This document shows, piece after piece, positions 1 to 10,642 of a DNA stretch of 64,000 nucleotides. Under the pieces are notes generated by a model. That model was not told where the DNA came from, did not search any database, and worked only from the letters and a program-made list of their open reading frames with translations. The DNA comes from Calliopum simillimum. Its lineage: Eukaryota; Arthropoda; Insecta; Diptera; Lauxaniidae. How positions within the stretch are numbered: position 1 is the stretch's first letter; each line of letters starts with the position of its first letter. The stretch spans positions 82,008,909 to 82,072,908 of the forward strand of contig OX638368.1 of NCBI GenBank assembly GCA_951812925.1, in the 5' to 3' direction. The translations under genes and the position numbers were made by a program.

Positions 1-451
1 TTGGGAGGACCCATTTTGATATGTTGTTCAGGGCAAAATTCTCTATCGATTGGTATAGGTTTTATGAAGTTTGGAATTTGTGCAAGACTCACTTATATAC
101 ACTGTAACTAATTTAACTGGTCTATTGAAAATAACGCCAGAAAAATCTCCATACAAAATTCTAGAGATATTTCCATTTTTTTGGAAATAATGCCAAACAC
201 TTTTCTGGCGTTTTTTCTTATTTAATTTTGTGGCTTTATTTCGAAAACAAAATTTAAATAACGCCAGAATTTTATACGTAGGCTGCTATATATATTTCTG
301 GCCTAGGCAGTACTAAGTGTTGCCAGGTGCAATCTGACATTTCCGTTGGAAAGTTTGACATTTTTTAGCATAAGCGTACTCAGAACGATTTGACGTACGA
401 CCATCATTTGTGTTGTTTACAGTGATTTGAAAAAATGAATTTGGCAAAAAA

Positions 452-1934
452 ATGGAATTAACTCGTGAACATTTTCATGCGATCATTTTTCACAACTTTC
501 GACGTGGAGTGCATCGATGAACTTAAATCTTTGTATGGCGATGAAGCACCATCTTATAGCACTGTGAAAAACTGGATTAATGAATTCAATCGTGGTCGTA
601 GTTTGGTCGCCGACGAATTCCGTGAAGGTCGTCCAAAATCGGTTGTTGTGCCACAAAACATCGATATAGTGCATGAACCAGGCATTAAAATAAGCTGCAG
701 TATTGCCCTATTTCTGCAGTAATAACTTGAAATTTGCAGTAATAACTTCAGAATATTGTAAAAAATTTCAATAATAATTTTCACCCAAATTCATATTACT
801 TTGTTTTGCGTTAATCGTTGAAACTAAATACTCATTTAATTTAGCATATAACCGTTGTTTTAGTTGTCTAACCTCACCATTCTGGACTAAAATGTAGTAC
901 TCGGCAAATCTACCTTAAACATATTTTTATAAATGCAACAGAAATGGAAAATAGCGAAGATGAAGATGTTTTCGAAGAAAATTTCACTACAAATTTTCAA
1001 TTTTCAATTGAATCATTGCCATGATATCTGTTATTTAATATTAATATTTAGTATTAATCACTTACTTAAATAAGCCATTAAAAAAATGTTGCTAAAAAAT
1101 TGCAAATAAAAACAAAAAAATTCTGCAGTAATAATTTTTTCTTATTTCAACCCCTGGCATGAACTGTTAATGCAAGATCGTCATGTGACATACCGTGAGA
1201 TAGAGGCATCCTTGGGCATTTCTCCCAAAAGCATACATTCGATATTGCATGATTATCTGGCCGTACAAAAGGTTTGTTCTCGTTGGATCCCGCACAATTT
1301 GACAATCGCTCAAAAAAAGGCTCGTGTCGATTGGTGCAAAGAAATGTTGAAAAAATACGATCGCGGTGCTTCAAGACGTTTATAAGATCGTCACTGGTGG
1401 TGAATCATGGATCTATGCGTATGAGCCCGAAACAAAACAGTAATCGACCGTGTGGGTCTTCGAAGACGAGCCAAATCTAACGAAAGTTGTTCGTGGAATA
1501 AGCACTTCGAAGCAAATGGTCGCCAGTTTCTTCGGCAAAACTGGTCATGTGGCGACTGTTACGCTTAAGCAACGTAGGACGGTCAATTCTGAGTGGTACA
1601 CCACAATTTGTTTGCCTGAAGTCTTTGGAGAAATCCGAAAAACGAACAAGAGAAGACGAATCATTGTTCACCATGACAATGCGAGCTCTCACACATCGGC
1701 TCAAACCAGCGACTTTTTGACCGGTCAAAACGTCGAATGACTTCTTTTTTTTCCCTCACATCAAGAAAAAAATGCGTGGTCAACGATTTTCGTCGCCAGA
1801 AGATGCTGTTGAAGCGTTCAAAATACCATGTTTTGGAGGTGTCTCAATCGGAGTGGGAAAAGTGCTTCGAAAATTGGTCTGAGCGCATGCAAAAGTGTAT
1901 AAATCATGCTGGAGAATACTTTGAAAAACAATAA
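452..1934 (+). pseudogene. mariner transposase, interrupted
   Basis: This is a DD34D-type transposase that would cut and paste its element in the nucleus. The N-terminal paired helix-turn-helix region is readable in pieces (MELTREHF at the start; CIDELKSLYGDEAPSYSTV after a frame-breaking deletion near 510). The catalytic part follows the MITE (HVTYREIEASLGIS). Three defects are visible. The first catalytic Asp is replaced by Gly (IVTGGESW instead of the family's GDESW). About 36 bp are missing between NVE and NDFF, removing the PPYSPDLAP segment just before the last catalytic Asp. Frames also shift near 1800. The second Asp motif (VHHDNAS) is intact. The product cannot be functional. Confidence 0.9.
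679..1156. mobile_element. hAT-type MITE with 8-bp target duplication
   Basis: The insert starts CAGGCATTAAAATAAG and ends with the inverted equivalent (CAGGGGTTGAAATAAG on the other strand). It is flanked by perfect 8-bp duplications gcatgaac at 671-678 and 1157-1164. Removing the insert and one duplication rejoins the mariner frame exactly (IVHE then LLMQDR). No transposase is present. The 8-bp duplication and CAGG-type ends are standard for hAT elements. Confidence 0.9.
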
Positions 1935-2137
1935 AACGATTTTTGATAATAAATATTCGCATTTTCATTATTAGGCCAGAAATATATATAGCAGCCCACG
2001 TATGTAAATATTTCTGGCGTTATTTCCTATGGCATTATTTCCAAAAATTCAGGCGTTATTTCCTAATTATTTTTTGGCTTTATTTCCAAAAATTATTGCC
2101 AGAAACGATATTTCCTATGGCGTTGTTTCCGGGAGCC

Positions 2138-2328
2138 TTCGGCAACATTTGGTAGTTCACACGAGGCACGCGTAAATTACGTTCCATGCGAATTTTCACA
2201 AGGTTCGAACTGCCTTTTTTAATGCTTTTAAGTTTGAGTAGTTTTAAATTTTTAGTAAGAAGTAAAAACAAGGTATTCCAATTATGTAAGAAAAAAAAAA
2301 AATTTTAATGATTAAAAATTTTTAATTA
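2138..2328. other. No gene seen
   Basis: A+T-rich spacer between the mariner-hosting repeat and the next foldback element; I see no coding or repeat structure. Confidence 0.5.
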
Positions 2329-2632
2329 AAATTTAAACAACCATTAACGCTTTTGTGTACAATGATCACAACTTCATTTTGGCACCAAAAACTTAAAGAA
2401 TGGATCATACATAACAAACTTGATTCTTTTTGAACGGAAAATATCAATTCACTTTAATTATAAAAAAGCTAACATGCATAGGAACAAATAGATAAATTTA
2501 ATGGCTTTTGTATAACTGCATTTTGCGTTCAAAAGGGCTTAAGTTTGTTATATATGATCCAATCTTTAAGTTTTTGGTGTCAAAATGAAACTGTGATCAT
2601 CGTGCACAAAAGCGTTAACGGTTGTTTAAATT
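2329..2632. mobile_element. Foldback MITE, about 300 bp
   Basis: Arms of about 100 bp are inverted copies: AACAACCATTAACGCTTTTG near 2337 pairs with AAAAGCGTTAACGGTTGTTT near 2607, and similarity continues inwards past the GTTTGTTAT and CTTGATT segments. It abuts and truncates the C-terminal side of a minus-strand mariner fragment, so it inserted into or beside that fragment. No transposase. Confidence 0.75.
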
Positions 2633-2975
2633 TCACTTATGCAAATAGTTCTTGACCGAAGCCGCAACATGTGGCAGAGCGTTATCGTGATGAAAAATTA
2701 CGCACTCGTGCCTGGTCTCATATTCTGGCCGTTTTTCCTTCACTGCCCGCTTCAAACGAATTAGTTGGGTTCGATATAATGATCCTTTGATGGTTTGACA
2801 ACTCGGAAGCAGTTCGTAGTATACCACACCCTTCTGATCTCACCATATGCAGAGCATGACGTTATCTACGTGAATGTTTCCCTTCGGCGTCGAGTTAGCC
2901 GGCTTGCCGGGGTTGGCGTATGTTTTTTTGCATTTAGGATTATCACAATAAATCCACTTTCCTCAACAATACGAT
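2633..2975 (-). pseudogene. mariner transposase fragment
   Basis: Reading the minus strand gives the middle of a mellifera-type mariner transposase: KWIYCDNPKCKKTYA, then GKPANST, then VMLCIW followed by a stop, then VVYYELLP, LYRTQLIRLKRAVKEKRP and the second catalytic motif IFHHDNALPHVA. It ends abruptly at NYLHK where the foldback MITE begins. The N-terminal DNA-binding part and the third catalytic Asp are absent. It is the same subfamily as the mariner copies at 13.4 and 48.8 kb but more decayed. Confidence 0.85.
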
Positions 2976-3970
2976 ACAAAAAGGCTTATTTTTATGCCGC
3001 TCCCCCAAATTTGGGCTCAAAACTTGTTATTATTTCGCTCGAAAAAATATACGGCACCGATAGAAATAAATGCACAAATATGATGCAATGTTGTTGACAG
3101 ATGTCTACTTGTGGCGCCATTTTTTGTAAAACGCTGGAAACTAACTTCTAGACCCAATAATTCGCCACTATCGATGTCTGATTTTCCACCATGCGCAGCT
3201 TCTAGTTTTTTGTATGATTTAAGGAAACTACCGCTGATTCTGTTCATTTCATTGTTTTCTAAATCATATAAAAACGAGAATAGTTCAAACAGTTCTAAAT
3301 TTGAATAAAAATTAATCCAAAAACTGACTATGCATAAAGTTTTGCAGATGTCCAGAATAAAAAAAAATGCATACTGGAAAATCCAAACCGATGTTTATGC
3401 ATTTTTTTAAGTATTTCACAGCTTACTTGATCTCGGTTTTTCCTCGATGTCGTCCCACTCCAGATTTTTTTATGCAAAGTTATTCACTGGGGTCCAAATA
3501 TACAGGGATGCTACTATCTAATGCGATACGAAAAGAAATGCGATGCGAAAACTAGATGCGATGCGAAAATAAAATCGTACTCTATAACTCTTTCGCATGA
3601 GCAATATGTTAACATTTTAACATCCCCTACATTTTTTTTTTTTTTTTTTTTTTGATTATAAAAAATTAGGTTGACTGAACAATAATGTTCATATTGCCAT
3701 GTTGTATCCAATCGTAAATTTCTTGATTAAAATATATTTTTTCTATTTTAGGTTATAATTTTAAGTCTCTACATTTCATAACCTTGCAAAAGATACATGA
3801 AATGGCTCTAACGATAAGACACGCCGACGACTACACTCGAAAACACGTCTGCACTCGGCAGCAGACAAAATGAAAGAGGATCCCCTCAATATTTATAAAA
3901 AGTATGCATCACTTAGCAAAAATGTCAAAAATGAAAATAAATAAAAATAAATTAAAATTTTTCAAATAAT
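2976..3970. other. Non-coding stretch with a GATGCGA cluster
   Basis: No gene is recognised. A short open stretch on the minus strand (3017-3247) lacks any family signature. Around 3523-3570 the heptamer GATGCGA or a close variant repeats several times, followed by a long poly-T tract at about 3632-3653. Confidence 0.4.
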
Positions 3971-5608
3971 ACTAGTCTACAAATGATTAAAAATTTTTTC
4001 CCCAGTGAATGCCATTATTCATTTTATATGTAAAATGGGCTGCTGATTCCGAAAATCGCATTATTTTTTTTTTTTATTTCGTGTCGTTTTCGAGATATCG
4101 GTCATTTTCGGTTTTTGGACCAAAAAAAAAAGATAGTTCCACTAAAATACAAATATCTCAAGAACCAATGTTTGTGTTCAAACCCATTATATGTCATATT
4201 AAAGGTAATTAAATTACTTTTTGGCTGGTTTGTTAGTTTCGGAGGAATAAACTGATTTCTGAAAAAAAATATTATTTTTCTCCGAAAAAATGAAAAAAAA
4301 AAGTCAAAATCAACTGCAGATTTATACAAGAAAAAAAACTCAAAAAATCATTTTGTTTTTTTATATCACAGTTTATATATTTGAAAAGCAAATTAGATAC
4401 TATTTAAGAAAATCGATAGAAAAATGTAAAAGTTGTATACAATTCATTGATAAATTACTAAAATGCGTTTTTGCCTATTTTTTTCGTTTTTTTTAGTAAA
4501 CTGTCGATAATTTGAAACTTTTTGTAAAACACATGAGAAAATCCAAAAAATTCTTAAAGTAGGCGTTAAAACAAAATACCCGTTTCTTGTGTTAAATCGA
4601 TGCAAATAACTATATGATCTTTGCATTTGAGGTGTATCATGTGCTCAGTAAACTTATGCAGGCTATTACGAGGAATATTTTTGTAGACAATTTTAACCCT
4701 CTAAAACCCCCACATTTAGGTCTTTTAACCTAAATGTGGGGGGTCAAAATGACTCACATGTAAGGGCCTTAGAGGGTTAAAATTTTCTACAAAAATATTC
4801 CTCGTAATATCCTGCATAAGTTTACTGAACACATGATACACCTCAAATGTAAGGATCATATAGTTATTTGCATCGATTTAACACAAGAATGCGTTTTTTT
4901 TTTTGTTTTTTCATGTACAGTGGATTAAAAAACTTCAAAAATCGATTAAAAAAAAAATCTGACGTGCTGGAGAAAAACGACGAGACACTGGTATTTTGTT
5001 TTAACGCTTATGTACTTTAAGAAATTTTTGGATTTTCTCATGTGTTTTACAAAAAGTTTCAAATTATCGACAGTTTACTAAAAAAAAAAACGAAAAAAAT
5101 AGGCAAAAAATCATTTTAGTAATTTATCAATGAATTGTATACAACTTTTGCATTTTTCCATCGATTTTTTTAAGTGATATCTTATTTTCTTCACAAATAT
5201 ATAGTCTATGATAGAAAAAAAAAATTATAAAAAAGTTATGTCTTTTTGTATAAATCTGCAGTTGATTTTGATTTTTTGTTAACTTTTTCGAAAAAAAAAA
5301 ATGTTTTTTTAGAAATCAATTTATTTCGCCGAAACTAACAAACCAAGCAAAAAGTGAAGTGAATATCATTTGTAGGTTATTTAATTACCCTTAATATGAC
5401 TTATAATACGTTTAAATACAAACATTGGTTCTTGAGATATTTGTATTTAAATGGAATCATCTTTTTTTTTTTGGTCCGAAAACCGAAAATGACCGATATC
5501 TCGAAAACGACACGAAAAAAAAAATAATGCGATTTTCGGAATCAGCAGCCCATTTAACATATAAAATGGATAGTGGCATTCACTGGGAATTTTGGCTGTA
5601 AACTAGTG
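3971..5608. mobile_element. 1.64-kb long-palindrome element
   Basis: Two arms of about 780 bp are inverted copies, for example GGGCTGCTGATTCCGAAAAT near 4038 pairs with ATTTTCGGAATCAGCAGCCC near 5530, around a centre near 4730 carrying CCCACATTTAGG hairpins. Ends read ACTAGTCTACA on the left and TGTAAACTAGTG on the right. TAAT lies immediately outside both ends (3967-3970 and 5609-5612), consistent with a 4-bp target duplication. No coding capacity is seen. Confidence 0.8.
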
Positions 5609-5961
5609 TAATTGAAATACGAAATGCGAAATTCGAATTACAAAGTAGCACTTGCTCGAATGCGAAGATGTTTGCATTCGCATTCGAATTACAGAGTTCC
5701 CAAATGGTCTTCATATTGTTTCTGTGTAAAAAAAAGGATTGGCAAAAATTAACTGTAAAACTGAATATGCAGTTAGTTTCCCGTTTATTTGTAGATTTAA
5801 AAGTGGTATTTTTGAAAATTTTGGCTGATCGCGTTAACGAAACATTGTAAAGGGTGTTTTTTTTAGAGGTTTGTTTTTCGAATAGAGATAAAACTGGCAT
5901 TTTGTGGTCAAATCTGGCAACTCTAATGTCATTTATGTTCAGTTTGGTTTGCCATTTCATC

Positions 5962-7189
5962 ATGAACAGGTTGACAAAAGAACAACGCTTGCAAATCGTG
6001 CAAATTTATTTCGAAAATAATGGTTCAGTTCGCGAAGTTTACCGCAAGCTCCGTCCATTTTATGGGCGACATAATCGTCCATCAGAGCAATTAATTCGGT
6101 TAACCATGGATCGTTTTCGCACTACGTTTACTCTATGTGATAATACGCATCCGCAGAGGCGTCGAACAGTGCGCACCGAAGAAACAATTGCCGCTGTAGA
6201 GCAAAATGTTGAAGAGGACCCGAATGAATCGATTCGCCACCGTGCACAGCAATTGGAGCTTTGTCCATCAGCTTTATGGAAGATTTTGCGCAAAGATCTT
6301 GGCTTGCGACCTTACAAGATCCAGCTTGTGCAAAAATTAAAGCCGCGAGACCATGCAATGCGTCGTGATTTTGATGTATGGGGCGAAAATGAGATTGATC
6401 TCGATGCTGATTTTCATCGCAAAATTTTGTTCAGTGATGAGGCTCATTTTTGGTTGAATGGCTACGTCAACAAGCAAAATTGCCGCATTTGGAGTGAAGA
6501 GAATCCACATGAGACCCTTGAGACGCCATTACATCCACAAAAACTGACTGTTTGGTGTGCTCTATGGGCTGGTGGAGTCATTGGGCCATACTTCTTCCGA
6601 AATAATGCTGTAGTCAGTTACCGTTAATGGAGACCGGTATAGAGCCATGATAACCGACTATTTTGTTCCCGAATTGGATGGCATGAATGTGGATGAGTTG
6701 TGGTTCCAACAAGACGGCGCTACATGCCTCACAGCGCACGTCACAATCGATTTATTGAAGGAAACATTCGATGAGCGCATAATTTCGCGGAATGGACCTG
6801 TCAATTGGCCACCAAGATCGTGTGATTTGAATGTGGATGAGTTGTGGTTCCAACAAGACGGCGCTACATGCCTCACAGCGCACGTCACAATCGATTTATT
6901 GAAGGAAACATTCGATGAGCGCATAATTTCGCGGAATGGACCTGTCAATTGGCCACCAAGATCGTGTGATTTGACACCATTGGATTATTTTCTTTGGGGA
7001 TATGTGAAGTCGCTCGTCTACGCCAACAAACCAGAAACGTTAGGGGACTTGGAAGCCAACATTCGTGGCGTTATTGCCGACATACGGCCCCATATGCTCG
7101 AAAAAGTGGTTGAAAATTGGACCTGTAGAATTGGCTTTATTCGAGCCAGCCGCGGCGGCCACATGCCCGAAATCATATTTATACATTAA
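5962..7189 (+). pseudogene. IS630-Tc1-mariner transposase, frameshifted
   Basis: The natural start is the ATG opening MNRLTKEQRLQIVQIYFENN, a DUF4817-like helix-turn-helix found in many insect transposases of this type. The catalytic region reads ILFSDEAHFWLNG (first Asp), LWFQQDGATC (second Asp) and DLTPLDYFLWGY (third acidic position), with about 41 residues between the last two in one copy. A small insertion near 6616 (VVSYR then stop, instead of VVTVNGDRYRAM) shifts the frame. Downstream, 48 codons including the second Asp motif are tandemly duplicated. The C-terminus (IRASRGGHMPEIIF) is intact. Confidence 0.9.
6686..6973 (+). repeat. Perfect-looking 144-bp in-frame tandem duplication
   Basis: The segment from AATGTGGATGAGTTGTGG to TCGTGTGATTTG occurs twice in tandem (6686-6829 and 6830-6973) with no difference that I can see. 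It adds 48 codons to the transposase and duplicates the QQDGATC catalytic motif. Confidence 0.95.
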
Positions 7190-7297
7190 TGGCATAAAAT
7201 TATCCATCCAATAAAGCCAAATTGATGGACATTAAAACGTTTTTCTTGTGTTTTATTTCAATTCGAAGTTCTATACCTCTAAAAAAAACACCCTTTA

Positions 7298-8092
7298 TTT
7301 GCTTGTTTTTTAGAAAATCTGCAACAAACAAAATCAAGAAAAGTCATTTTCAATGAAATCCTAACCTAAATTTTGTTTTTCGAGATATTTGAGGTTATAT
7401 AACAGAACAAGGAAATCCTTAGCCACAAAACCTAATAATGCAGTTTTTTACTTCAAGACTCAGTTTAAATTATATCGTTATATTTCTTCGTCTTCGAAAT
7501 ATCGTAAACTGAAATATCGAAAAAACGTAGGATTTTGCTTTATTTCACTTTTACAGGTTAGAATAATTCCAAGAAGAAAAAAAATATCGATATAATTTAA
7601 AGTGGGTTTTGAAGCAAAGGAATAGGGCTTTAAGCTGCCCTATAATGGTGAGTTTCAGGATAAAATTTCGACTTTTTAGAGATAGCAAATTTTTCTATAG
7701 TACATACTGACTCAAGAAAAGGGTTAAAATGACCCATATGTGGGAGATGTAGAGGGTTAAAATTTATACAAAAATATTCCTCGGAATATCCTACACAAGT
7801 TAACTGCAGACATGATACACCTCATATGTAAGGCTATATGGTCGATTTAACACAAGAATGCGTTTTTTTTTTTAGTTTTTTTTTTTCATGAACAGTGGAT
7901 TTAAACTATTCAAAAATCGATTAAAAAAAAAATCTGATGTGCTGGAGAGAAACGACGAGACACGGTAATTTTTTTTTTAACGTCTATTTTAAGAATTTTT
8001 TCGATTTTCTCATCTATTTTACAAGAAGTTTGAAATTGTCGGACAGTGTTATATAACCATCAAAACAATAAAAAAAAAAAAATAATATTATC
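7298..8092. repeat. Fragments of long-palindrome elements
   Basis: No gene. Segment 7720-8045 is a diverged second copy of the inner right arm of the palindrome at 3971-5608 (shared TTAACACAAGAATGCGTTTT and ACGACGAGACAC). Segment 7320-7600 resembles the GAGATATTTGAGGTTATATAAC module seen in the palindromes at 24-26, 31-32 and 41.6-42.6 kb. Confidence 0.55.
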
Positions 8093-8857
8093 TTCTATAT
8101 ATGAAGCAGTCCACGCCAAGTGTGATTTTTTTTTAAAAAAACCCCCTTCGCTTTTTTTTAAAGTACTTGAAATTAAAGCATAATTTATAAGCTTTAAAAT
8201 GATGTATGACTCAAGATGGGACTCGGACGCTAAATGGGAGTTTTTGGCTTTTGAACGCCCGCGGAAGGCAAAAATCTTTTTTTACTCAAGAGGAAAAAAG
8301 TGTACTAGGCATAAAACGCTTAGAATCATCAACGAAATAAGTGTGAAATTTTTTGGGAATTTTTTGAAGTTAAAAAAAAATTTATTTTTTTTTTTGAGTA
8401 TTTTTTGAAAAATTTAAAAAAAAACATTTTCAAAAATTATTCAAAAAAAAATCCACAAAAAATCACACGTATTGCTTGGACGATTCTAAGCATTTTTTGC
8501 TTAATTCACTTTTTTCGTAAGATGCTTTCTCTTGAGTAAAAAAAGATTTTTGCCTTCTGCGGACGTTCAAAAGTCAAAAACTCCCATTTAGCGTCCGAAT
8601 CCCATCTTGAGTCATATAACATTTTAAAGCTTATAAATTATGCTTTAATTTAAAGTACTTTCAAAAAAAATCGAAGGGAGGTTTTTTTAAAAAAATTCAA
8701 AAGTATTTTTAAGTGTAAAAAATTTTTTTCACCAAAAAATACCCTTTTCATGAAAATGACTAAAAACGCCAACTTCAACACCCTGTATTTTATTTACAAA
8801 TGGCACTAGGACCAAATTTTGAGCTGGTACACTTGGCGTGGATTGCTTCATATAGAA
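8093..8857. mobile_element. Palindromic element, about 765 bp
   Basis: TATGAAGCAGTCCACGCCAAG at the left matches the inverse of CTTGGCGTGGATTGCTTCAT at the right. Arms run through GATGGGACTCGGACGCTAAA and its inverse to a centre near 8440. The inner arms are shared with the next palindrome at 9374-10280 but the outer arms differ. Target duplication not resolved. Confidence 0.75.
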
Positions 8858-8937
8858 CACAATTTTCGGGATAATGGAACAAGAAATGAAGCAGCTACGA
8901 TTTTGAGACCAACGACATTGGTGCCTTCCCACTTATT

Positions 8938-9373
8938 TCATTGGCGTTTTACTTTAGTAAAATATGTATAAAATTTCGCCTAAATGAGCGCACTTCTTTG
9001 GTGTTCAAACACTGGCCATTCTTGCCTTTTTTTTAAATAAGTTGAAATTTTTGTGTATATCAGAGTTCAAGCGCCGTTGAATCTTTTCGTCAGTAAAATA
9101 TGTTTACTAAAATGAACGCTCGAGCGCCTTTGGCGCCCTGACTATTCTTTCATTGGCCTTAGTAAAATATGTATAAAATTTTATCCAAATGAGTGCACGC
9201 GCTCCTTTGATGTTCAAGCACTGGTCTCATTGGCGCCTTCTTTTATAAAAAAAAAATTTTTAATTTTTATTTAAATAAAAGTTCGAGCGCCTTTTGCGCT
9301 ATCCCATTGAATTCATTGACGCTTTTCGTCACTAAAATATGTTGAAATTTTTTTAAAAACGAACGCTCGAGCG
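8938..9373. repeat. Degenerate ~215-bp tandem repeat
   Basis: TTAGTAAAATATGTATAAAA recurs about 215 bp apart, followed each time by AAATGAG-GCGC and TTCAA-CACTGG segments and by CGCTCGAGCGCC-like palindromes. A third partial unit precedes the palindrome at 9374. The array is part of the faf intron. Confidence 0.5.
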
Positions 9374-10280
9374 CACACTGGGGCTATAGAAGTGATTTGG
9401 TTCAAAACCACCCAGAAATCGCAACTTTCATCGAAATATAAAAATTCTTAAAGTGGGATATTCGTTTTGTCATACCAAAGTATGGTACGAAGCTTAATTT
9501 CCTAAATGTGACTATCAATTTGCCGAGCGACCTTGAAAAAAGTTTGTAAATTGATAAATCTAAGTTACTGGTCCCATTCACTTTCAAGTGTTCTTTTTAT
9601 AAAAAAAATTGTATTCACCAAAATTTTTTACACTTAAAAATACTTTTGAATTTTTTTAAAAAAGCCCCCTCCGATTTTTTTTAAAAGTACTTTAATTTAA
9701 AGCATAATTTATAAGTTTTAAAATGATGTATGATTCAAGATGGGATTCGGACGCTAAATGGGAGTTTTTGGCTTTTGAACGCCCGCAGAAGGCAAAAATC
9801 TTTTTTTACTCAAGAGGAAAGCATCTTACGAAAAAAGTGTACAAGGCAAAAAAATGATTAAAATCGTCCAAGCAATACGTGAGATTTTTTTGGATTTTTT
9901 TTTGGAATCTTTTTTTTTTGAATAATTTTGAAATTTTTTTTTTTTTTGAAATTTTTTCAAAAATTATTCAAAAAGAAAGTTTAAAAAAATTCCAAAAAAA
10001 ATCACACGTATTGCTTAGACGATTCTAAGCATTTTATGCCAAGTACACTTTTTTCGTAAGATGCTTTCCTCTTGAGTAAAAAAAGATTTTTGCCTTCCGC
10101 GGGCGTTCAAAAGCCAAAAACTCCCATATAGCGTCCGAATCCCATCTTGAGTCATACTTAGGAAATTAAGCTTCGTACCATACTTCAGTACGACAAAAGT
10201 AATATCCCACTTTAAGAATTTTTATATTTCGATGAAAATTGCGATTTCTGGGTGGTTTTGAACCTGGAGTCCCCAGTGTG
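9374..10280. mobile_element. Palindromic element with GAGCG target duplication
   Basis: Ends CACACTGGGG and CCCCAGTGTG are flanked by gagcg at 9369-9373 and 10281-10285. Arms match over several hundred bases (AAAACCACCCAGAAATCGCA against its inverse; GGTACGAAGCTTAATTTCCT against its inverse). The interior arms are homologous to those of 8093-8857. It inserted into the preceding tandem array. No coding capacity. Confidence 0.8.
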
Positions 10281-10400
10281 GAGCGCCCGGGTTCCTTGAA
10301 CCACCGCTGGGAAAGGCACTGGTGCGCACGCTAACGAGTTTTCAAGGTTTTCGAGCCGTTAACACGTTTTATGGAATACTCTAATTATATTATGTATTAC

Positions 10401-10567
10401 CTGTTTTATAACTTCAACGTGAAGATTCGGACCAAAGAGATGTTGTATAATTTGATTTTCCGTAAGCCAATCCCCAATCTTTTGTCCAACTATTTCTACT
10501 TCACCAACAGTCTCTGTTGTGCAGATTTCATTGAAAAGATTAATGTGTGCGTTTATCTGGGCCATTC
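10401..10567 (-). CDS. faf: fat facets (USP9X family) internal exon
   Basis: This exon continues the reading frame of the upstream exon: G split across the junction, then MAQINAHINLFNEICTTE, GQKIGDWLTENQIIQHLFG and PNLHVEVIKQ. The sequence matches the N-terminal helical part of Fat facets/USP9X, a large ubiquitin-specific protease that deubiquitinates endocytic and signalling substrates. The Cys protease domain lies far downstream and is not in the window. The acceptor is TTTATTTAAG at the high-coordinate end and the donor is CAG/GTAATA at 10401/10400. The reading frame is open with no defect. The following intron holds palindromes and probably more, since no further faf exon is seen below 10400. 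Confidence 0.9.
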
Positions 10568-10642
10568 CTTAAATAAATTGAAGAAATATAAAAAGTATTT
10601 ATATAAAAGAGTACTAACGAAAATGTATGCACACTATTTACC

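Larger units (their letters stand above)
277..2000 (+). mobile_element. mariner element (Mos1-like), inactive
   Basis: Terminal inverted repeats of about 28 bp match at 277-305 and 1972-2000 (core GGCTGCTATATATATTTCTGG), with TA at 275-276 and 2001-2002 as the expected target duplication. The element contains a broken mariner transposase and a 478-bp hAT MITE. Without the MITE it is about 1.24 kb, close to the usual 1.3 kb of mariners. Confidence 0.85.
125..2137. mobile_element. Palindromic MITE-like repeat hosting a mariner
   Basis: Inverted copies of a short motif like GGAAATAACGCCAGAA lie on both sides of the mariner: near 130, 195 and 255 on the left and near 2013, 2050 and 2100 on the right. 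The innermost arms flank the mariner TA sites directly, so the mariner seems to have inserted in the loop of this repeat. Outer ends are approximate and I see no convincing target duplication. Confidence 0.45.
5850..7295 (+). mobile_element. IS630-Tc1-mariner element, inactive
   Basis: Terminal inverted repeats AAGGGTGTTTTTTTTAGAGG at the left and the inverse at the right end are flanked by TA (5848-5849 and 7296-7297). The 1446-bp element holds one transposase gene with a frameshift and an in-frame duplication. Confidence 0.9.

Noticed and set aside
3017..3247. Minus-strand 76-codon frame beside the mariner fragment
   Set aside because: Not mariner sequence and no other signature; likely chance.
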